A DNA stretch of 64,000 bases. It comes from Maritimibacter harenae (lineage in GTDB: Bacteria > Pseudomonadota > Alphaproteobacteria > Rhodobacterales > Rhodobacteraceae). The first letter of the stretch is position 1. Each line of letters begins with the position of its first letter. Positions 34,399 through 45,577 of this stretch are shown here, piece by piece. The translations under genes were made by a program, and so were the position numbers. Below the pieces are notes generated by a model, which worked only from the letters and a program-made list of their open reading frames with translations, was not told where the DNA came from and did not search any database. The stretch covers positions 58,599-122,598 of the forward strand of contig NZ_WTUX01000010.1 in assembly GCF_009882975.1 (NCBI RefSeq). The letters run 5' to 3'.

Positions 34399-35595
34399 AT
34401 GTTTGCAGGCACGCTCAGGCGCATGCTGGGGCGACTGGTGCGCGATGGCGATCTTGCCGTCACGTGGCCGGACGGGGTGACCAATACATACGGCGACGGC
34501 ACCGGCACGCGGGTGCATCTGAAGATCACCGATCCGGGGCTTCTGTCGCGGCTGATGCGCAACCCCGAACTCGCGCTGGGCGAGGGGTACATGGAAGGCG
34601 GCCTCACGATCGAGGACGACGACCTGACCGGGTTCCTTCGCCTGATCGCCCGAAACGCCCGCGACAACGGCAGCGGCCGCTTTTCGGCCGCGGCGGCGGC
34701 GGCGCGCACGGGGCTGCGCCGGATCGCGCAGCACAACCCGCTCTCGGTCGCCAAGCGCAACGTCGAGGTGCATTACGACCTGCCGACCGAGCTCTACGAC
34801 CTCTTCCTCGACGCCAACCTGCAATACACCTGCGGCTATTTCCGCGACCCGGATATGGACATCGACCAGGCGCAGGTCGCCAAGATGGACCATATCGGGA
34901 AGAAGCTGATGATCGAGCCGGGGATGCGCGTGCTCGACATCGGCTCCGGCTGGGGCGGGCTGTCGATCCACCTGGCCAGGACCTTCGGGGCGCAGGTCAC
35001 CGGTGTGACCCTGTCGAAAGAGCAGCTCGCCGAAGCCGAGAAACGGGCCGAGGCGGCGGGCGTGGCCGACAAGGTCACCTTCCGGCTCGAGGATTACCGC
35101 GATCTCGACGAGACTTTCGACCGCGTGGTCGTCGTCGGCATGATGGAACACGTGGGCCAGCCGCAATACCCTGTGTTTCTCAACCAGATCGCCCGCGTGC
35201 TCGACCCGAAGGGCATCGCGCTGGTCCACACCATCGGGCGCACCACGCCGCCGGGCCAGACGTCACCCTTCATCCACAAGTACATCTTCCCCGGCGGTTA
35301 TATCCCGGCCCTGTCCGAGGTCATGACGGAGGTCGAGAAGACCGATCTCCTGCCCACCGACATCGAGGTGTGGCGCGACCATTACATCCGCACGCTCCAG
35401 GCGTGGAAGGACAAGTTCGAGGCCAACGTGGACGCGGTGCGCGAGATGTTCGACGAGCGTTTCGTGCGGATGTGGCGCTATTACCTCACAGCCTCGGAAA
35501 TGAGCTTCGCCGAGCTGGGGCTGGTCATCTTCCAGATCCAGATGGCCCATGATCAGCATGCCGTGCCCACGAACCGCGAGTATCTCTATCCATGA
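34399..35595 (+). CDS. Cyclopropane-fatty-acyl-phospholipid synthase family protein (paralogue)
   Basis: A 398-residue paralogue of the preceding enzyme with the same N-terminal domain (WPDGVTNTYGDG ... NPELALGEGYMEG), SAM motif VLDIGSGWGGLS, catalytic-type Cys in QYTCGYF, MEHVGQ and HTIGRTTPP. Both copies keep all key residues, so both are probably active. Its stop overlaps the GT87 gene (ATGA). The tandem suggests stepwise or condition-specific modification of membrane lipids (inference). Confidence 0.87.
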   Translation: MFAGTLRRMLGRLVRDGDLAVTWPDGVTNTYGDGTGTRVHLKITDPGLLSRLMRNPELALGEGYMEGGLTIEDDDLTGFLRLIARNARDNGSGRFSAAAAAARTGLRRIAQHNPLSVAKRNVEVHYDLPTELYDLFLDANLQYTCGYFRDPDMDIDQAQVAKMDHIGKKLMIEPGMRVLDIGSGWGGLSIHLARTFGAQVTGVTLSKEQLAEAEKRAEAAGVADKVTFRLEDYRDLDETFDRVVVVGMMEHVGQPQYPVFLNQIARVLDPKGIALVHTIGRTTPPGQTSPFIHKYIFPGGYIPALSEVMTEVEKTDLLPTDIEVWRDHYIRTLQAWKDKFEANVDAVREMFDERFVRMWRYYLTASEMSFAELGLVIFQIQMAHDQHAVPTNREYLYP

Positions 35596-36836
35596 CGCGT
35601 CAGGCCCCGATCGCCATTCTGATTGCCGCGATCTGGGCCGCCGTCACCCTGTATCTCAACTACGGGACCTGGAAGCTCGACCTCACCGCGCTCTACTACG
35701 CGGCCCGGTCGTGGGACGCGGGCCTCACGGACCTGCTCTACGATCCCGGCCCGCTGACCTACCTGGTCACGCCGCCCCGGGCCTGGACCGACTGGGCCTT
35801 GGCCGAAGGTTGGGCCGACCCCACTTTCACCCCCTATCTCTACCCGCCGCTCATCGCGGTGGCGCTGGCCCCGGTGGCCGCGCATGTGTCGGCGGCGGCC
35901 TTCTTCAACGGGGCGGTCGTCGCCTTCGCGGCCGCAACCGTCTGGATGGTGTGGCTGTCCTGGCGACTGCTCGACGTCCGGCGCCTCGGGCCCGCGGCCT
36001 GGGCGGCGGTGTCGTTCCTACTTCTGATCGCGACCGCGCCCGGCTACATGTCGTTCTGGTTCGGCCAGCCCCAGATCCTCGTCTCCGCCATCACGCTTGC
36101 CGCCTTCGTGGCGCTGGCCCGGGGGCATGACCTCCGCGCCGGCGCACTTCTGGCGCTGGCCGCGGCGGCCAAGCTGTCGCCCGCGCTGCTGGTCGTGATC
36201 TTCGTCATGGAACGCCGCTGGCGCGCGCTGGGCTGGTTCGCATGCGTGGGCGGCGCGCTGGGCCTCGCGTCCCTCCTGCTCGCAGGCTGGCCGCTTCATG
36301 CGGAGATGCTGACCAAGCTCGCCCTGATCGAGGAGCGGGTGCTTCTGAGCCACATCGTCGTGACGCTGGAACTGGTGCTCTACCAGCTTGGAGAACTCGC
36401 GGCAGGTGGCGGGTTCTTCGACATCAAGACCGCGCGCATGGTGATGGAGCCGGCCTGGATCACCTGGACCGTGCGCGGGTTCCTGGTCGCCGCCACGCTC
36501 GCCACGTGGTGGCTCACGCGCGGCCTGTCCGACCGGCCCCGGATCTGGACCCGCCTGCTGGCGATGCTCCTGATCACGCTGCTCGCCAACCCGCTGGGCT
36601 GGGTCCACTACCTGATCCTGCCCATCGCGATGATGCCGGGGCTTTTCGAGCTGATCGATCGGCGGGCGGCCACGCTTGCCACCGCCGCCTTCGTTCTGCC
36701 GCTGTCGCTTCCGGTCTTCATGGCGGTGGCCGACGTGCCCTATGGCAGCTCGATCCAGCTGGGCCTCTACCTTGCCGCCTGCCTCGCCCTTCTCGGCGTG
36801 CTCGCGGCGCGCGCGCGGCACGGGCCGGATCACTAG
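35592..36836 (+). CDS. GT87 family (DUF2029) membrane glycosyltransferase
   Basis: A 414-residue membrane protein with about ten hydrophobic segments. The early DFTALYYAAR-like stretch (KLDLTALYYAARSW) and YLYPPLIAVAL, then FGQPQILVSA and AAKLSPALLV, are the GT87/DUF2029 pattern. Relatives use polyprenyl-phosphate-mannose as donor for lipid glycans, but the sugar and acceptor here are unknown. It is translationally coupled to the second CFA synthase gene, which hints at a shared role in envelope lipid remodelling (inference). Confidence 0.83.
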   Translation: MTRQAPIAILIAAIWAAVTLYLNYGTWKLDLTALYYAARSWDAGLTDLLYDPGPLTYLVTPPRAWTDWALAEGWADPTFTPYLYPPLIAVALAPVAAHVSAAAFFNGAVVAFAAATVWMVWLSWRLLDVRRLGPAAWAAVSFLLLIATAPGYMSFWFGQPQILVSAITLAAFVALARGHDLRAGALLALAAAAKLSPALLVVIFVMERRWRALGWFACVGGALGLASLLLAGWPLHAEMLTKLALIEERVLLSHIVVTLELVLYQLGELAAGGGFFDIKTARMVMEPAWITWTVRGFLVAATLATWWLTRGLSDRPRIWTRLLAMLLITLLANPLGWVHYLILPIAMMPGLFELIDRRAATLATAAFVLPLSLPVFMAVADVPYGSSIQLGLYLAACLALLGVLAARARHGPDH

Positions 36837-36948
36837 GGGATTTTCGCCTGCGGCCTCTTGCCCCTGCGCGCCCCATCTCTATAACCCACGACAATTTGCG
36901 GACAGGTGAGAATCCGGGTCCGCTGGGCGACGGCCAAGGGGTGACGCG

Positions 36949-39900
36949 ATGCCGAAGAGAACCGATATCAAGTCGATCATGATCATCGGGGCGGGCCCCA
37001 TCATCATCGGGCAGGCCTGCGAATTCGACTATTCCGGTGCCCAGGCCTGCAAGGCGCTGCGCGAAGAGGGTTACCGGGTCATCCTGGTGAACTCGAACCC
37101 GGCCACGATCATGACCGACCCCGGGCTGGCCGATGCCACCTACATCGAACCGATCACCCCGGACATGGTCGCCAAGATCATCGCCAAGGAAAAGCCGGAC
37201 GCGCTTCTGCCCACGATGGGCGGCCAGACCGGGCTCAACACGGCGCTGGCGCTTGCCGACATGGGCGTGCTGGACGAGTACGGGGTCGAGCTGATCGGTG
37301 CCAAGCGAGAGGCCATCGAGATGGCCGAGGACCGCAAGCTTTTCCGTGAAGCGATGGACCGGCTGGGCATCGAGAACCCGCGCGCGACCATCGTCTCTTC
37401 CCCGAAGCTCGACAACGGCAAGTACGACATCAAGGCGGGCGTCGCGAACGCGATGGACGTGCTCGACGACATCGGCCTGCCCGCCATCATTCGGCCCGCC
37501 TTCACGCTGGGCGGCACCGGGGGCGGCATCGCCTACAACCGCGACGAGTACGAGTATTACTGCCGCTCGGGGCTCGAAGCCTCGCCCATGTCGCAGATCT
37601 TGGTCGATGAATCGCTGCTGGGCTGGAAAGAATTCGAGATGGAGGTCGTGCGCGACAAGGCCGACAACGCCATCATCGTCTGCGCCATCGAAAACGTGGA
37701 CCCGATGGGCGTCCACACCGGCGATTCCATCACCGTCGCGCCCGCGCTTACGCTGACCGACAAGGAATACCAGATCATGCGCACGCACTCGATCAACGTG
37801 CTGCGCGAGATCGGGGTGGAAACCGGCGGCTCCAACGTCCAGTGGGCGGTGAACCCCGACAACGGCCGCATGGTCGTGATCGAGATGAATCCGCGCGTGT
37901 CGCGCTCGTCCGCGCTGGCGTCGAAGGCGACGGGTTTCCCGATCGCCAAGATCGCGGCCAAGCTCGCGGTCGGCTACACGTTGGACGAGCTCGACAACGA
38001 CATCACCAAGGTGACGCCGGCCTCGTTCGAGCCGACCATCGACTACGTCGTCACCAAGATCCCGAAGTTCGCCTTCGAGAAATTCCCGGGCTCGGAGCCC
38101 TACCTCACCACCGCGATGAAATCGGTGGGCGAGGCGATGGCGATCGGGCGCACGATCCATGAATCGCTTCAGAAGGCGCTGGCCTCGATGGAATCCGGCC
38201 TGACCGGCTTCGACGAGGTCGAGATCGAGGGCGCGCCGGACAGGGCCGCCGTGATCGCGGCGCTGTCCAAGAAGACGCCGGACCGGATGCGCACCATCGC
38301 CCAGGCCATGCGCCACGGGCTTTCGGATGACGACATCTTCGGTGTCACGCAGTTCGACCCGTGGTTCCTGGCCCGCATCCGCGAGATCGTCGAAGCCGAG
38401 GACCGCGTGCGCCATGACGGCCTGCCGGTGACCGAAGAGGGCTTGCGCGCGCTCAAGATGATGGGCTTCTCCGATGCCCGCCTTGCCGCGCTGACCGGCC
38501 GGGACGAGGCCAACATCCGCCGGGCGCGCCACAACCTGGGCGTCACCGCCGTGTTCAAGCGGATCGACACCTGCGCGGCCGAGTTCGAAGCCCAGACGCC
38601 CTACATGTATTCCACCTACGAAGCCCCGATGATGGGCGAAGTGGAATGCGAAGCGCGGCCCAGTGACCGCAAGAAGGTGGTCATCCTCGGCGGCGGTCCG
38701 AACCGGATCGGGCAGGGGATCGAGTTCGACTACTGCTGCTGTCACGCCTGCTTCAGCCTGACCGACGCGGGCTACGAGACCATCATGGTCAACTGCAACC
38801 CCGAGACCGTGTCGACCGACTACGACACCTCGGACCGCCTGTATTTCGAACCGCTGACCTTCGAGCACGTGATGGAAATCCTGCGCGTCGAGCAGGAGCG
38901 CGGCTCGCTGCACGGCGTGATCGTCCAGTTCGGGGGCCAGACGCCGCTGAAGCTGGCCAACGACCTGCACGATGCGGGCATCCCGATCCTGGGCACCTCG
39001 CCCGACGCGATCGACCGGGCCGAGGACCGCGAGCGGTTCCAGGACCTGGTGAACAAGCTCGACCTCAAGCAGCCCAAGAACGGCATCGCCCATTCCGACG
39101 AGGAAGCGCTGGAGATCGCCGATGAGATCGGCTTCCCGCTGGTGATCCGCCCCTCCTACGTGCTGGGCGGGCGCGCGATGGAGATCGTGCGCGACATGGA
39201 CGGTCTCAAGCGCTACATCCGCGATGCGGTCGTGGTGTCGGGCGACAGCCCGGTGCTGCTCGACAGCTACCTCTCCGGCGCGGTCGAGATCGACGTGGAT
39301 GCGCTCTGCGACGGCCAGACGGTCCACGTCGCGGGCATCATGCAGCACATCGAGGAGGCCGGCGTGCACTCCGGCGACAGTGCCTGTTCGCTGCCGCCCT
39401 ATTCGCTGCCGGCCGACATCATCGACGAACTCAAGCGCCAGTCCGAAGCGCTCGCGCTCGAGCTGGGCGTCGTGGGGCTGATGAACGTGCAGTTCGCCGT
39501 GAAGGACGGCGAGATCTACCTCATCGAGGTGAACCCGCGCGCCTCGCGCACCGTGCCCTTCGTGGCCAAGGCCGTGAACTCGCCCATCGCCTCGATCGCC
39601 GCGCGCGTGATGGCGGGCGAGCGGCTGGAGAATTTCACCCTGATCGACCCGCTGATCGACAAGTTCGCGGTGAAGGAAGCGGTGCTGCCCTTCGCGCGCT
39701 TCCCGGGCGTCGACACGCTGCTGGGCCCGGAAATGCGGTCGACCGGCGAGGTGATGGGATCGGACAAGTCCTTCGCCCGCGCCTTCCTCAAGGCGCAGCT
39801 GGGGGCGGGCACGATGCTGCCGACCGAGGGCAACGTGTTCTTCTCGATCAAGGACGACGACAAGACCGACCTGATGGCCGAGACCGCACAGATCCTGAAG

Positions 39901-40218
39901 GACCTGGGCTTCACCATCATGGCGACCGCGGGCACGGCGAAGTTCCTCAACGAGTCCGGGATCGAGACCGAGGTGGTGCGCAAGCAGTACGAGGGCGGCC
40001 GGACGATCGTGGACATCATGAAGGACGGGCTCGTCCAGCTGGTGATGAACACGACCGAGGGCGCACAGGCGGTCGAGGACAGCCGGTCGATGCGCTCGGT
40101 CGCGCTCTACGACAAGATCCCCTACTTCACCACCGCCGCGGCCAGCCACGCCGCCGCGCGCGCGATGAAGTCGCGGGACGAGGGCGAGTTGGGGGTCGAG
40201 GCGCTTCAGGGCGCGTGA
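36949..40218 (+). CDS. carB: Carbamoyl-phosphate synthase large subunit
   Basis: A 1089-residue enzyme that makes carbamoyl phosphate from bicarbonate, ammonia (from the CarA glutaminase) and two ATP, for pyrimidine and arginine synthesis. Two ATP-grasp halves (about 1-410 carboxyphosphate domain, 560-945 carbamate-phosphorylation domain), an oligomerisation linker and a C-terminal MGS-like allosteric domain (about 950-1089) are all complete. carA is not adjacent here. AAGGGG precedes the ATG, and a strong terminator follows. Confidence 0.97.
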   Translation: MPKRTDIKSIMIIGAGPIIIGQACEFDYSGAQACKALREEGYRVILVNSNPATIMTDPGLADATYIEPITPDMVAKIIAKEKPDALLPTMGGQTGLNTALALADMGVLDEYGVELIGAKREAIEMAEDRKLFREAMDRLGIENPRATIVSSPKLDNGKYDIKAGVANAMDVLDDIGLPAIIRPAFTLGGTGGGIAYNRDEYEYYCRSGLEASPMSQILVDESLLGWKEFEMEVVRDKADNAIIVCAIENVDPMGVHTGDSITVAPALTLTDKEYQIMRTHSINVLREIGVETGGSNVQWAVNPDNGRMVVIEMNPRVSRSSALASKATGFPIAKIAAKLAVGYTLDELDNDITKVTPASFEPTIDYVVTKIPKFAFEKFPGSEPYLTTAMKSVGEAMAIGRTIHESLQKALASMESGLTGFDEVEIEGAPDRAAVIAALSKKTPDRMRTIAQAMRHGLSDDDIFGVTQFDPWFLARIREIVEAEDRVRHDGLPVTEEGLRALKMMGFSDARLAALTGRDEANIRRARHNLGVTAVFKRIDTCAAEFEAQTPYMYSTYEAPMMGEVECEARPSDRKKVVILGGGPNRIGQGIEFDYCCCHACFSLTDAGYETIMVNCNPETVSTDYDTSDRLYFEPLTFEHVMEILRVEQERGSLHGVIVQFGGQTPLKLANDLHDAGIPILGTSPDAIDRAEDRERFQDLVNKLDLKQPKNGIAHSDEEALEIADEIGFPLVIRPSYVLGGRAMEIVRDMDGLKRYIRDAVVVSGDSPVLLDSYLSGAVEIDVDALCDGQTVHVAGIMQHIEEAGVHSGDSACSLPPYSLPADIIDELKRQSEALALELGVVGLMNVQFAVKDGEIYLIEVNPRASRTVPFVAKAVNSPIASIAARVMAGERLENFTLIDPLIDKFAVKEAVLPFARFPGVDTLLGPEMRSTGEVMGSDKSFARAFLKAQLGAGTMLPTEGNVFFSIKDDDKTDLMAETAQILKDLGFTIMATAGTAKFLNESGIETEVVRKQYEGGRTIVDIMKDGLVQLVMNTTEGAQAVEDSRSMRSVALYDKIPYFTTAAASHAAARAMKSRDEGELGVEALQGA

Positions 40219-40246
40219 CCTGAGCGGCGACCTGTGACAGATCGAC

Positions 40247-40276
40247 GGGCGGCCCGGTGGGCCGCCCTTCCTTTTT
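40247..40276 (+). terminator. Rho-independent terminator after carB
   Basis: A 9-bp GC stem (40247-40255 with 40259-40267), a 3-nt loop, then TTCCTTTTT. Confidence 0.87.
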
Positions 40277-40369
40277 GGGTCGTTCTTGGTCGGTCGGGTT
40301 TCCGGCTCATTTACGATTGGCGCCGGCGGGGCTTTCGCAACGCATTGAAAACGCGCCCTTTCCCGAAAA

Positions 40370-40412
40370 CCACTTTTCCGGTTTTCCAGTTTTCCGGTTT
40401 TCCGGAAAAGTG
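40370..40412. repeat. Palindromic repeat copy 2 with TTTTCCGG/TTTTCCAG units
   Basis: Arms CACTTTTCCGG (40371-40381) and CCGGAAAAGTG (40402-40412) flank further TTTTCCAG and TTTTCCGG units. The first 12 bases are identical to the left arm of the copy at 34238. Confidence 0.75.
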
Positions 40413-40574
40413 AAAAACGCGTTCGGCCCGTTGTCGCCCGACGCCGCGCCCGTCGGCTCTCCCGCGAGGCCCGCGACATCACCCCGGTGCGCCCCGATCC
40501 GCGAATGTCGATTCGAGCCTTCCAAATGTCGCGCCCCGGGCGTCGGTCGCGCGCCAAAGGCGTAGGCTCGGCAC

Positions 40575-41978
40575 ATGTTCATATCGGTCTTCGACATCTT
40601 CAAACACGGCATCGGCCCCTCGTCGTCGCACACGATGGGCCCGATGGTGGCCGCGAACCGCTTCCTCGATGCGCTGCGCCACGGCGAGCGGATTCCCGGG
40701 GCCGACGAGGTGGCCGCCCTTACGATCAGCCTGCACGGATCGTTGGCCTGGACCGGCAAGGGCCACCATTCGGACCGCGCCGTGATCCTCGGGCTCCTCG
40801 GCGAACGGCCCGAAACGATGGACCCGGACGGGGCCGACGCGCTCATCGCGCGGCTGGGCAAGGCACGGCGGCTCATGCCCGAAGGCCTGCCCCCCTTGCG
40901 CTTCGACCCTGCCACGGACCTTGTCTTCGACTTCGGCCCGCCGCTCGAACACCATGCCAATGGCATGATTTTCCGCGCCTTCGACGCGGCCGGGCGCCCT
41001 TACATGACGATCCCGTATTTCTCGGTCGGGGGCGGTTTCGTGGCGACCGAGGCCGAGCTGAAGGCCGAGCACGACACGTCGCTCTCCGACCAGAAGCGCG
41101 CGCGGGGCTATCCACATCCCTTCGGGACGGCGGCCCAGATGCTCGAGATGGGCCGGACCTCGGGCCTCTCCATCGCGCAGATGAAGCGCGCGAACGAAGA
41201 GGCGCACGGTCGCGACGACCTCGATCAAGGGCTCGACGCGCTGGCCGACGCGATGATGGCGTGCATCGACCGGGGCTTCTCGCTCGATGGCGTGCTGCCC
41301 GGCGGGCTCAACGTGAAACGCCGCGCCCGCAAACTGCATGAGGAGCTGACCGCGCAGCGCTTCTCCAACCGCAACGCGCCGCACGTGGTGAACGACTGGA
41401 TCTCGGCCTACGCGATGGCGGTGAACGAGGAGAACGCGGCGGGTGGCCGTGTCGTCACCGCGCCGACCAACGGGGCCGCCGGGACGGTGCCGGCCGTCCT
41501 GCGTTACTGGCGCGATCACATGGCCGACGCGGTGACGGACGAGAAACGGCGCGATTTCCTGCTCACGGCGGCCGCCATCGGCGGGCTGATCAAGGCCAAT
41601 GCCTCGATCTCGGGCGCCGAGGTGGGTTGCCAGGGGGAGGTCGGCTCGGCCGCGGCGATGGCCGCCGCGGGTCTCTGCGCGGCCCTGGGCGGGACGAACG
41701 AACAGGTGGAAAATGCCGCCGAGATCGCGCTCGAACATCACCTCGGGATGACCTGTGACCCGGCCAAGGGGTTGGTGCAGGTGCCCTGCATCGAGCGCAA
41801 CGCGATGGGGGCGATCAAGGCGGTGTCGGCGGCGTCGTTGGCCCTGCGCTCGGACGGCGAGCACATCCTGCCGCTCGACAATTGCATCGAGGTCATGCTG
41901 CAGACCGGCCGTGACATGGACGTGCGCTACAAGGAAACCTCGCAGGGCGGCATCGCGGTCAACCTGCCGGAATGCTGA
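40575..41978 (+). CDS. sdaA: L-serine ammonia-lyase (serine dehydratase)
   Basis: A 467-residue single-chain iron-sulfur L-serine deaminase producing pyruvate and ammonia. N-terminal beta domain with the family's [20 protein letters not shown] start, and C-terminal alpha domain with Fe-S cysteines in GCQGEVGSA and [13 protein letters not shown]. Length fits the fused SdaA form. The protein is oxygen-sensitive in related systems because of the 4Fe-4S cluster. It ends 9 bp from the convergent rimO gene. Confidence 0.95.
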   Translation: MFISVFDIFKHGIGPSSSHTMGPMVAANRFLDALRHGERIPGADEVAALTISLHGSLAWTGKGHHSDRAVILGLLGERPETMDPDGADALIARLGKARRLMPEGLPPLRFDPATDLVFDFGPPLEHHANGMIFRAFDAAGRPYMTIPYFSVGGGFVATEAELKAEHDTSLSDQKRARGYPHPFGTAAQMLEMGRTSGLSIAQMKRANEEAHGRDDLDQGLDALADAMMACIDRGFSLDGVLPGGLNVKRRARKLHEELTAQRFSNRNAPHVVNDWISAYAMAVNEENAAGGRVVTAPTNGAAGTVPAVLRYWRDHMADAVTDEKRRDFLLTAAAIGGLIKANASISGAEVGCQGEVGSAAAMAAAGLCAALGGTNEQVENAAEIALEHHLGMTCDPAKGLVQVPCIERNAMGAIKAVSAASLALRSDGEHILPLDNCIEVMLQTGRDMDVRYKETSQGGIAVNLPEC

Positions 41979-41987
41979 CGGGGTCGC

Positions 41988-43355
41988 TCAGACGAGCCGC
42001 CCCCAGAGGTCGTATTCGCCCGCCTCGTCCACTTCGACCGTGACGATCTGGCCGGGCGTGAGCACCTCGTGCCCCTCGTCGATGAAGAGGCAACCGTCGA
42101 TCTCCGGCGCGTCGGCCTTGGTCCGGCAGGTGGCGGCGTCTTCCTCGACCTCGTCGACGATGACCTCGATGGTCTTGCCTACCTTGGCCGCGAGCTTGGC
42201 CTCGGAAATCGCCTGCGCCTTCTCCATGAACCGGTGCCAGCGCTCGTCCTTGATCTCTTCGGGCACGTGGTCGGGCAGGGCGTTCGACCGCGCACCGTCC
42301 ACGTTCTCGTACTTGAAGCATCCGACGCGGTCGAGCTGCGCCTCGTCGAGCCAGTCGAGCAGGACCTGGAACTCCTCCTCGGTCTCGCCGGGGTAGCCCA
42401 CGATGAAGGTCGAGCGCAGGGCGATGTCCGGGCAGATCTCGCGCCACGCGGCGATCTCGTCCAGCGTCTTCGCGGCCGCCGCGGGGCGCGCCATGCGCTT
42501 GAGCACACCGGGGTCGGCGTGCTGGAACGGGATGTCGAGATAGGGCAGCACCAGCCCCTCGGCCATCAGCGGGATGAGCTCGCGCACATGCGGGTAGGGG
42601 TAGACGTAGTGCAGCCGCACCCATGCGCCCAGGCTCCCGAGATCACGGGCGAGGTCGGTGATATGCGCCCGGTGCCCCTTCTCCTCGGCATAGCGCAGGT
42701 CGAGCCCATAGGCGGACGTGTCCTGCGAGATGACGAGCAGCTCCTGCACCCCCGCCTCGACCAGCTTCTCCGCCTCGCGCACCACGGCATGGGCCGGGCG
42801 CGACTGGAGCTTCCCGCGCATGTCGGGGATGATGCAGAACTTGCAGGCGTGATTGCAGCCCTCGGAAATCTTGAGATAGCTGTAATGGCGCGGGGTGAGG
42901 CTCACGCCGCGCGCCGGCAGCAGGTCCACGAAGGGGTCCGGGCTGGGCGGCACGGCGCCGTGGACCGCGTCCAGCACCTGCTCGTATTGGTGCGGCCCCG
43001 TCACCGCCAGCACGGTGGGATGCGCACCGGTGATGTAGTCCGGCTCGGCGCCAAGGCAGCCGGTCACGATCACCTTGCCGTTCTCGGTCAGCGCCTCTCC
43101 GATCGCCTCCAGGCTCTCGGCCTTGGCGCTGTCGAGGAAACCGCAGGTGTTCACGATCACCGCGTCTGCGCCGCTGTAGTCCGGGCTGATCGCGTAGCCT
43201 TCCGCGCGCAGCCGCGTCAGGATGCGTTCGCTGTCGACCAGCGCCTTGGGGCAGCCAAGGCTGACCATGCCGATCTTCGGCTGGCCGGGGCGCAGCTCTT
43301 CGCGGATGCGGGCACGGGCAAGGTCGGGGCGCAGATCGGGCGGGTTCGCGGACAT
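41988..43355 (-). CDS. rimO: Ribosomal protein S12 methylthiotransferase RimO
   Basis: A 455-residue radical-SAM enzyme that adds a methylthio group to an aspartate of ribosomal protein S12. The N-terminal auxiliary-cluster cysteines are Cys35, Cys71 and Cys100; the radical-SAM CX3CX2C is Cys167, Cys171 and Cys174 ([12 protein letters not shown]), followed by the C-terminal TRAM domain. Order and length match RimO, and MiaB is excluded by the [12 protein letters not shown] start. Confidence 0.95.
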   Translation of the reverse strand: MSANPPDLRPDLARARIREELRPGQPKIGMVSLGCPKALVDSERILTRLRAEGYAISPDYSGADAVIVNTCGFLDSAKAESLEAIGEALTENGKVIVTGCLGAEPDYITGAHPTVLAVTGPHQYEQVLDAVHGAVPPSPDPFVDLLPARGVSLTPRHYSYLKISEGCNHACKFCIIPDMRGKLQSRPAHAVVREAEKLVEAGVQELLVISQDTSAYGLDLRYAEEKGHRAHITDLARDLGSLGAWVRLHYVYPYPHVRELIPLMAEGLVLPYLDIPFQHADPGVLKRMARPAAAAKTLDEIAAWREICPDIALRSTFIVGYPGETEEEFQVLLDWLDEAQLDRVGCFKYENVDGARSNALPDHVPEEIKDERWHRFMEKAQAISEAKLAAKVGKTIEVIVDEVEEDAATCRTKADAPEIDGCLFIDEGHEVLTPGQIVTVEVDEAGEYDLWGRLV

Positions 43356-43448
43356 GGGGGCGCTATACGCTGTGGCGGGCGTTTGGAAAAGGGGCCATGC
43401 GCGGCGCGGCCCGGCCCGATCGGCGGGCCGGCGCCGGGGGCCGGGGGA

Positions 43449-44039
43449 TCAGCGTTTGCGGTCGCGGCGCGAGGACATCGGCTGGAACGCCACGCCCACG
43501 TGCGCCTCGCAGTAAGGCTTGCCCGCCTGCACCGGCAGGCCGCAGAACCAGAAATCCTCGGTCGCCGGGTCGCCGATGGGCCATTTGCAGGTCCGCTCGG
43601 TCAGTTCGAGGAGCGACAGCTTCTTGGCGGATTTCTCGATCTCGGACACCTTCTTGAGCGCCTCGGCCGGAATCTCGTTCGCGCTGGGCTGCGGCGGCAG
43701 CGGCTGGCCGGCCGGGATGATCTGTTTGCGGGCCGGCGCGGCGGGTTTCGGATCCGGCGCGGCCTCTTCGGCCTCGGGGGCCGGCTCCGGCTTGGGATCG
43801 GCCTTCTTCGGCGCGGGCTTCTTCGCGGCCGCGGGCTTGGCGGCGGGCTTTTCCTTGGCCGGCGCCTTCGCGGTCGTGGCGGCGCCCCCGGCAGCGCGGT
43901 TCGACAGGCCCAGACGATGCACCTTGCCGATCACCGCGTTGCGGGTCACGCCGCCCAGTTCCTTGGCGATCTGGCTCGCCGACTGGCCTTCGGACCACAT
44001 CTTCTTCAGGAGTTCGACTCGTTCGTCAGTCCAGGACAT
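43449..44039 (-). CDS. gcrA: GcrA cell cycle regulator
   Basis: A 196-residue alphaproteobacterial regulator. The N-terminal HTH (MSWTDERVELLKKMWSEG ... VTRNAVIGKVHRLGLS) binds promoters methylated by CcrM at GANTC and interacts with sigma-70 RNA polymerase in Caulobacter. A long Ala/Lys/Pro-rich linker (about 52-125) precedes a conserved C-terminal Cys/His-containing domain (CKWPIGDPATEDFWFCG ... YCEAHVGVAF). Expanded linker length is common in Rhodobacterales. Confidence 0.95.
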   Translation of the reverse strand: MSWTDERVELLKKMWSEGQSASQIAKELGGVTRNAVIGKVHRLGLSNRAAGGAATTAKAPAKEKPAAKPAAAKKPAPKKADPKPEPAPEAEEAAPDPKPAAPARKQIIPAGQPLPPQPSANEIPAEALKKVSEIEKSAKKLSLLELTERTCKWPIGDPATEDFWFCGLPVQAGKPYCEAHVGVAFQPMSSRRDRKR

Positions 44040-44398
44040 CGCGTTTCCTCGTGGGCCCGGCTGGGGCCGTCTTTAGCGTAGGCGCGCATTCTAGCCACCA
44101 TGCGCGAGGTTACAAGGTGAAGGGCGCTATATGGAGCAACCGGGCGCGTGTTTCAACCATCCTGCGCGTGCTCCGGGGCCTTCGAAACGCGCTCTTCCGG
44201 CACGTCGATGTCCGGAGCATGGACAAACCGGCATTCCCCCGCTAACAGGCAGGCATGATCGAACGGAACCGCCTTTTCGCCTGTCGACGTCGCCGCCTGC
44301 GCGCCTGACGTCTTTTTCCGTTCACCCAAGCCCCCCTAAATCGTTGACACCGGCCCGCCCTTGCGGCACCCAAAGGCCTCTTTTCGAAGGATGTTGCC
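44040..44398. other. Intergenic region between gcrA and argD
   Basis: This 359-bp divergent region carries no gene I can support. A TTGACA-like hexamer at 44344-44349 could be the -35 element of argD, with no convincing -10. No RNA structure was recognised. Confidence 0.5.
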
Positions 44399-45577
44399 AT
44401 GATCCCGTCCGTTCTGCCGACCTACGCGCGCGCGAAACTGAACTTCGTCAAGGGCGAGGGCAGCTGGCTGATCGAGGCGGGCGGCGAGCGATACCTGGAC
44501 CTGGGCGCGGGCATCGCCGTGAACGCGCTGGGCCATGCCAACCCGGACCTGATCGGCGCGCTCACCGCGCAGGCGCACAGGCTGTGGCACGTCTCCAACC
44601 TTTACGAGATCCCGGGGCAGAAGAAGCTGGCCGACAAGCTGGTCAATGCCTCCTTCGCCGACACCGTGTTCTTCACCAATTCCGGCACGGAGAGCGCCGA
44701 GCTCGCGATCAAGATGGCGCGCAAGTACCATTACGACCGGGGCGACACCGAGCGGGTGGAGATCATCACCTTCTCCGGCTGCTTCCACGGCCGCTCGACG
44801 GGCGCCATCGCGGCCTCGGGCGCCGAGAAGATGGTCAAGGGCTTCGGGCCGCTCATGCCGGGCTTCGTCCATCTCGACTTCGGTGATCATGACGCGCTGC
44901 GCGCGGCCGTCACCGACAAGACCGCCGCGATCCTGATCGAACCGATCCAGGGCGAGGGGGGCATCCGCACGGTGCCCGACCAGTGCCTCAAGGGGCTGCG
45001 CGACCTGTGCGACGAGACCGGGACGCTTCTGATCTTCGACGAGGTGCAGTGCGGCATGGGCCGGACCGGCAAGCTTTTCGCCCATGAATGGGCCGGCGTG
45101 TCGCCCGACATCCTGATGTCGGCTAAGGGCATCGGCGGGGGCTTCCCGCTGGGGGCGGTGCTGGCGACCGAGGATGCGGCCTCCGGCATGGTGGTGGGCA
45201 CCCACGGCTCGACCTACGGGGGCAACCCGCTTGCAATGGCCGTGGGGTCGAAGGTGATGGAGATCCTCACCGGCAACGGCTTCCTCGACGACGTGAACCG
45301 CCGGGCGGGGCTTCTGCGCCAACGGCTCGAGGGCCTGGTGGGCGCGCATCCGGACATCTTCAAGGGCGTGCGCGGGTCCGGCATGATGCTGGGCCTCGAA
45401 TGCAAAGTGGCACCCGCGGACGTGGTGGCCGCCGGGTATGAGGCGCATGTGATCCTGGTGCCCGCTGCCGACAACGTCGTGCGGCTTCTGCCGCCGCTCA
45501 ACATCACCGAGGAAGAGATCGCCGAGGGCGCGGACCGGATCGACGCCGCCGCGACCGCGCTGGAGGGGACCAAATGA
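44399..45577 (+). CDS. argD: Acetylornithine aminotransferase
   Basis: A 392-residue PLP enzyme of aminotransferase class III converting N-acetylglutamate-semialdehyde to N-acetylornithine (arginine synthesis), and able to act in lysine synthesis. PLP lysine is Lys243 ([13 protein letters not shown]), with [15 protein letters not shown] and [12 protein letters not shown] typical of the class. It overlaps argF by 4 nt (ATGA), forming an arginine operon. Confidence 0.95.
   Translation: MIPSVLPTYARAKLNFVKGEGSWLIEAGGERYLDLGAGIAVNALGHANPDLIGALTAQAHRLWHVSNLYEIPGQKKLADKLVNASFADTVFFTNSGTESAELAIKMARKYHYDRGDTERVEIITFSGCFHGRSTGAIAASGAEKMVKGFGPLMPGFVHLDFGDHDALRAAVTDKTAAILIEPIQGEGGIRTVPDQCLKGLRDLCDETGTLLIFDEVQCGMGRTGKLFAHEWAGVSPDILMSAKGIGGGFPLGAVLATEDAASGMVVGTHGSTYGGNPLAMAVGSKVMEILTGNGFLDDVNRRAGLLRQRLEGLVGAHPDIFKGVRGSGMMLGLECKVAPADVVAAGYEAHVILVPAADNVVRLLPPLNITEEEIAEGADRIDAAATALEGTK

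Larger units (their letters stand above)
40219..40574. other. Intergenic region between carB and sdaA
   Basis: This 356-bp region has no gene that I can support. It holds the carB terminator (40247-40276) and a palindromic repeat cluster (40370-40412). Confidence 0.7.

Noticed and set aside
36718-40557. A 1279-codon open frame on the minus strand opposite carB
   Set aside because: It is an antisense shadow of carB: very Arg/His/Gly-rich, no domains, typical of long spurious frames in GC-rich DNA.
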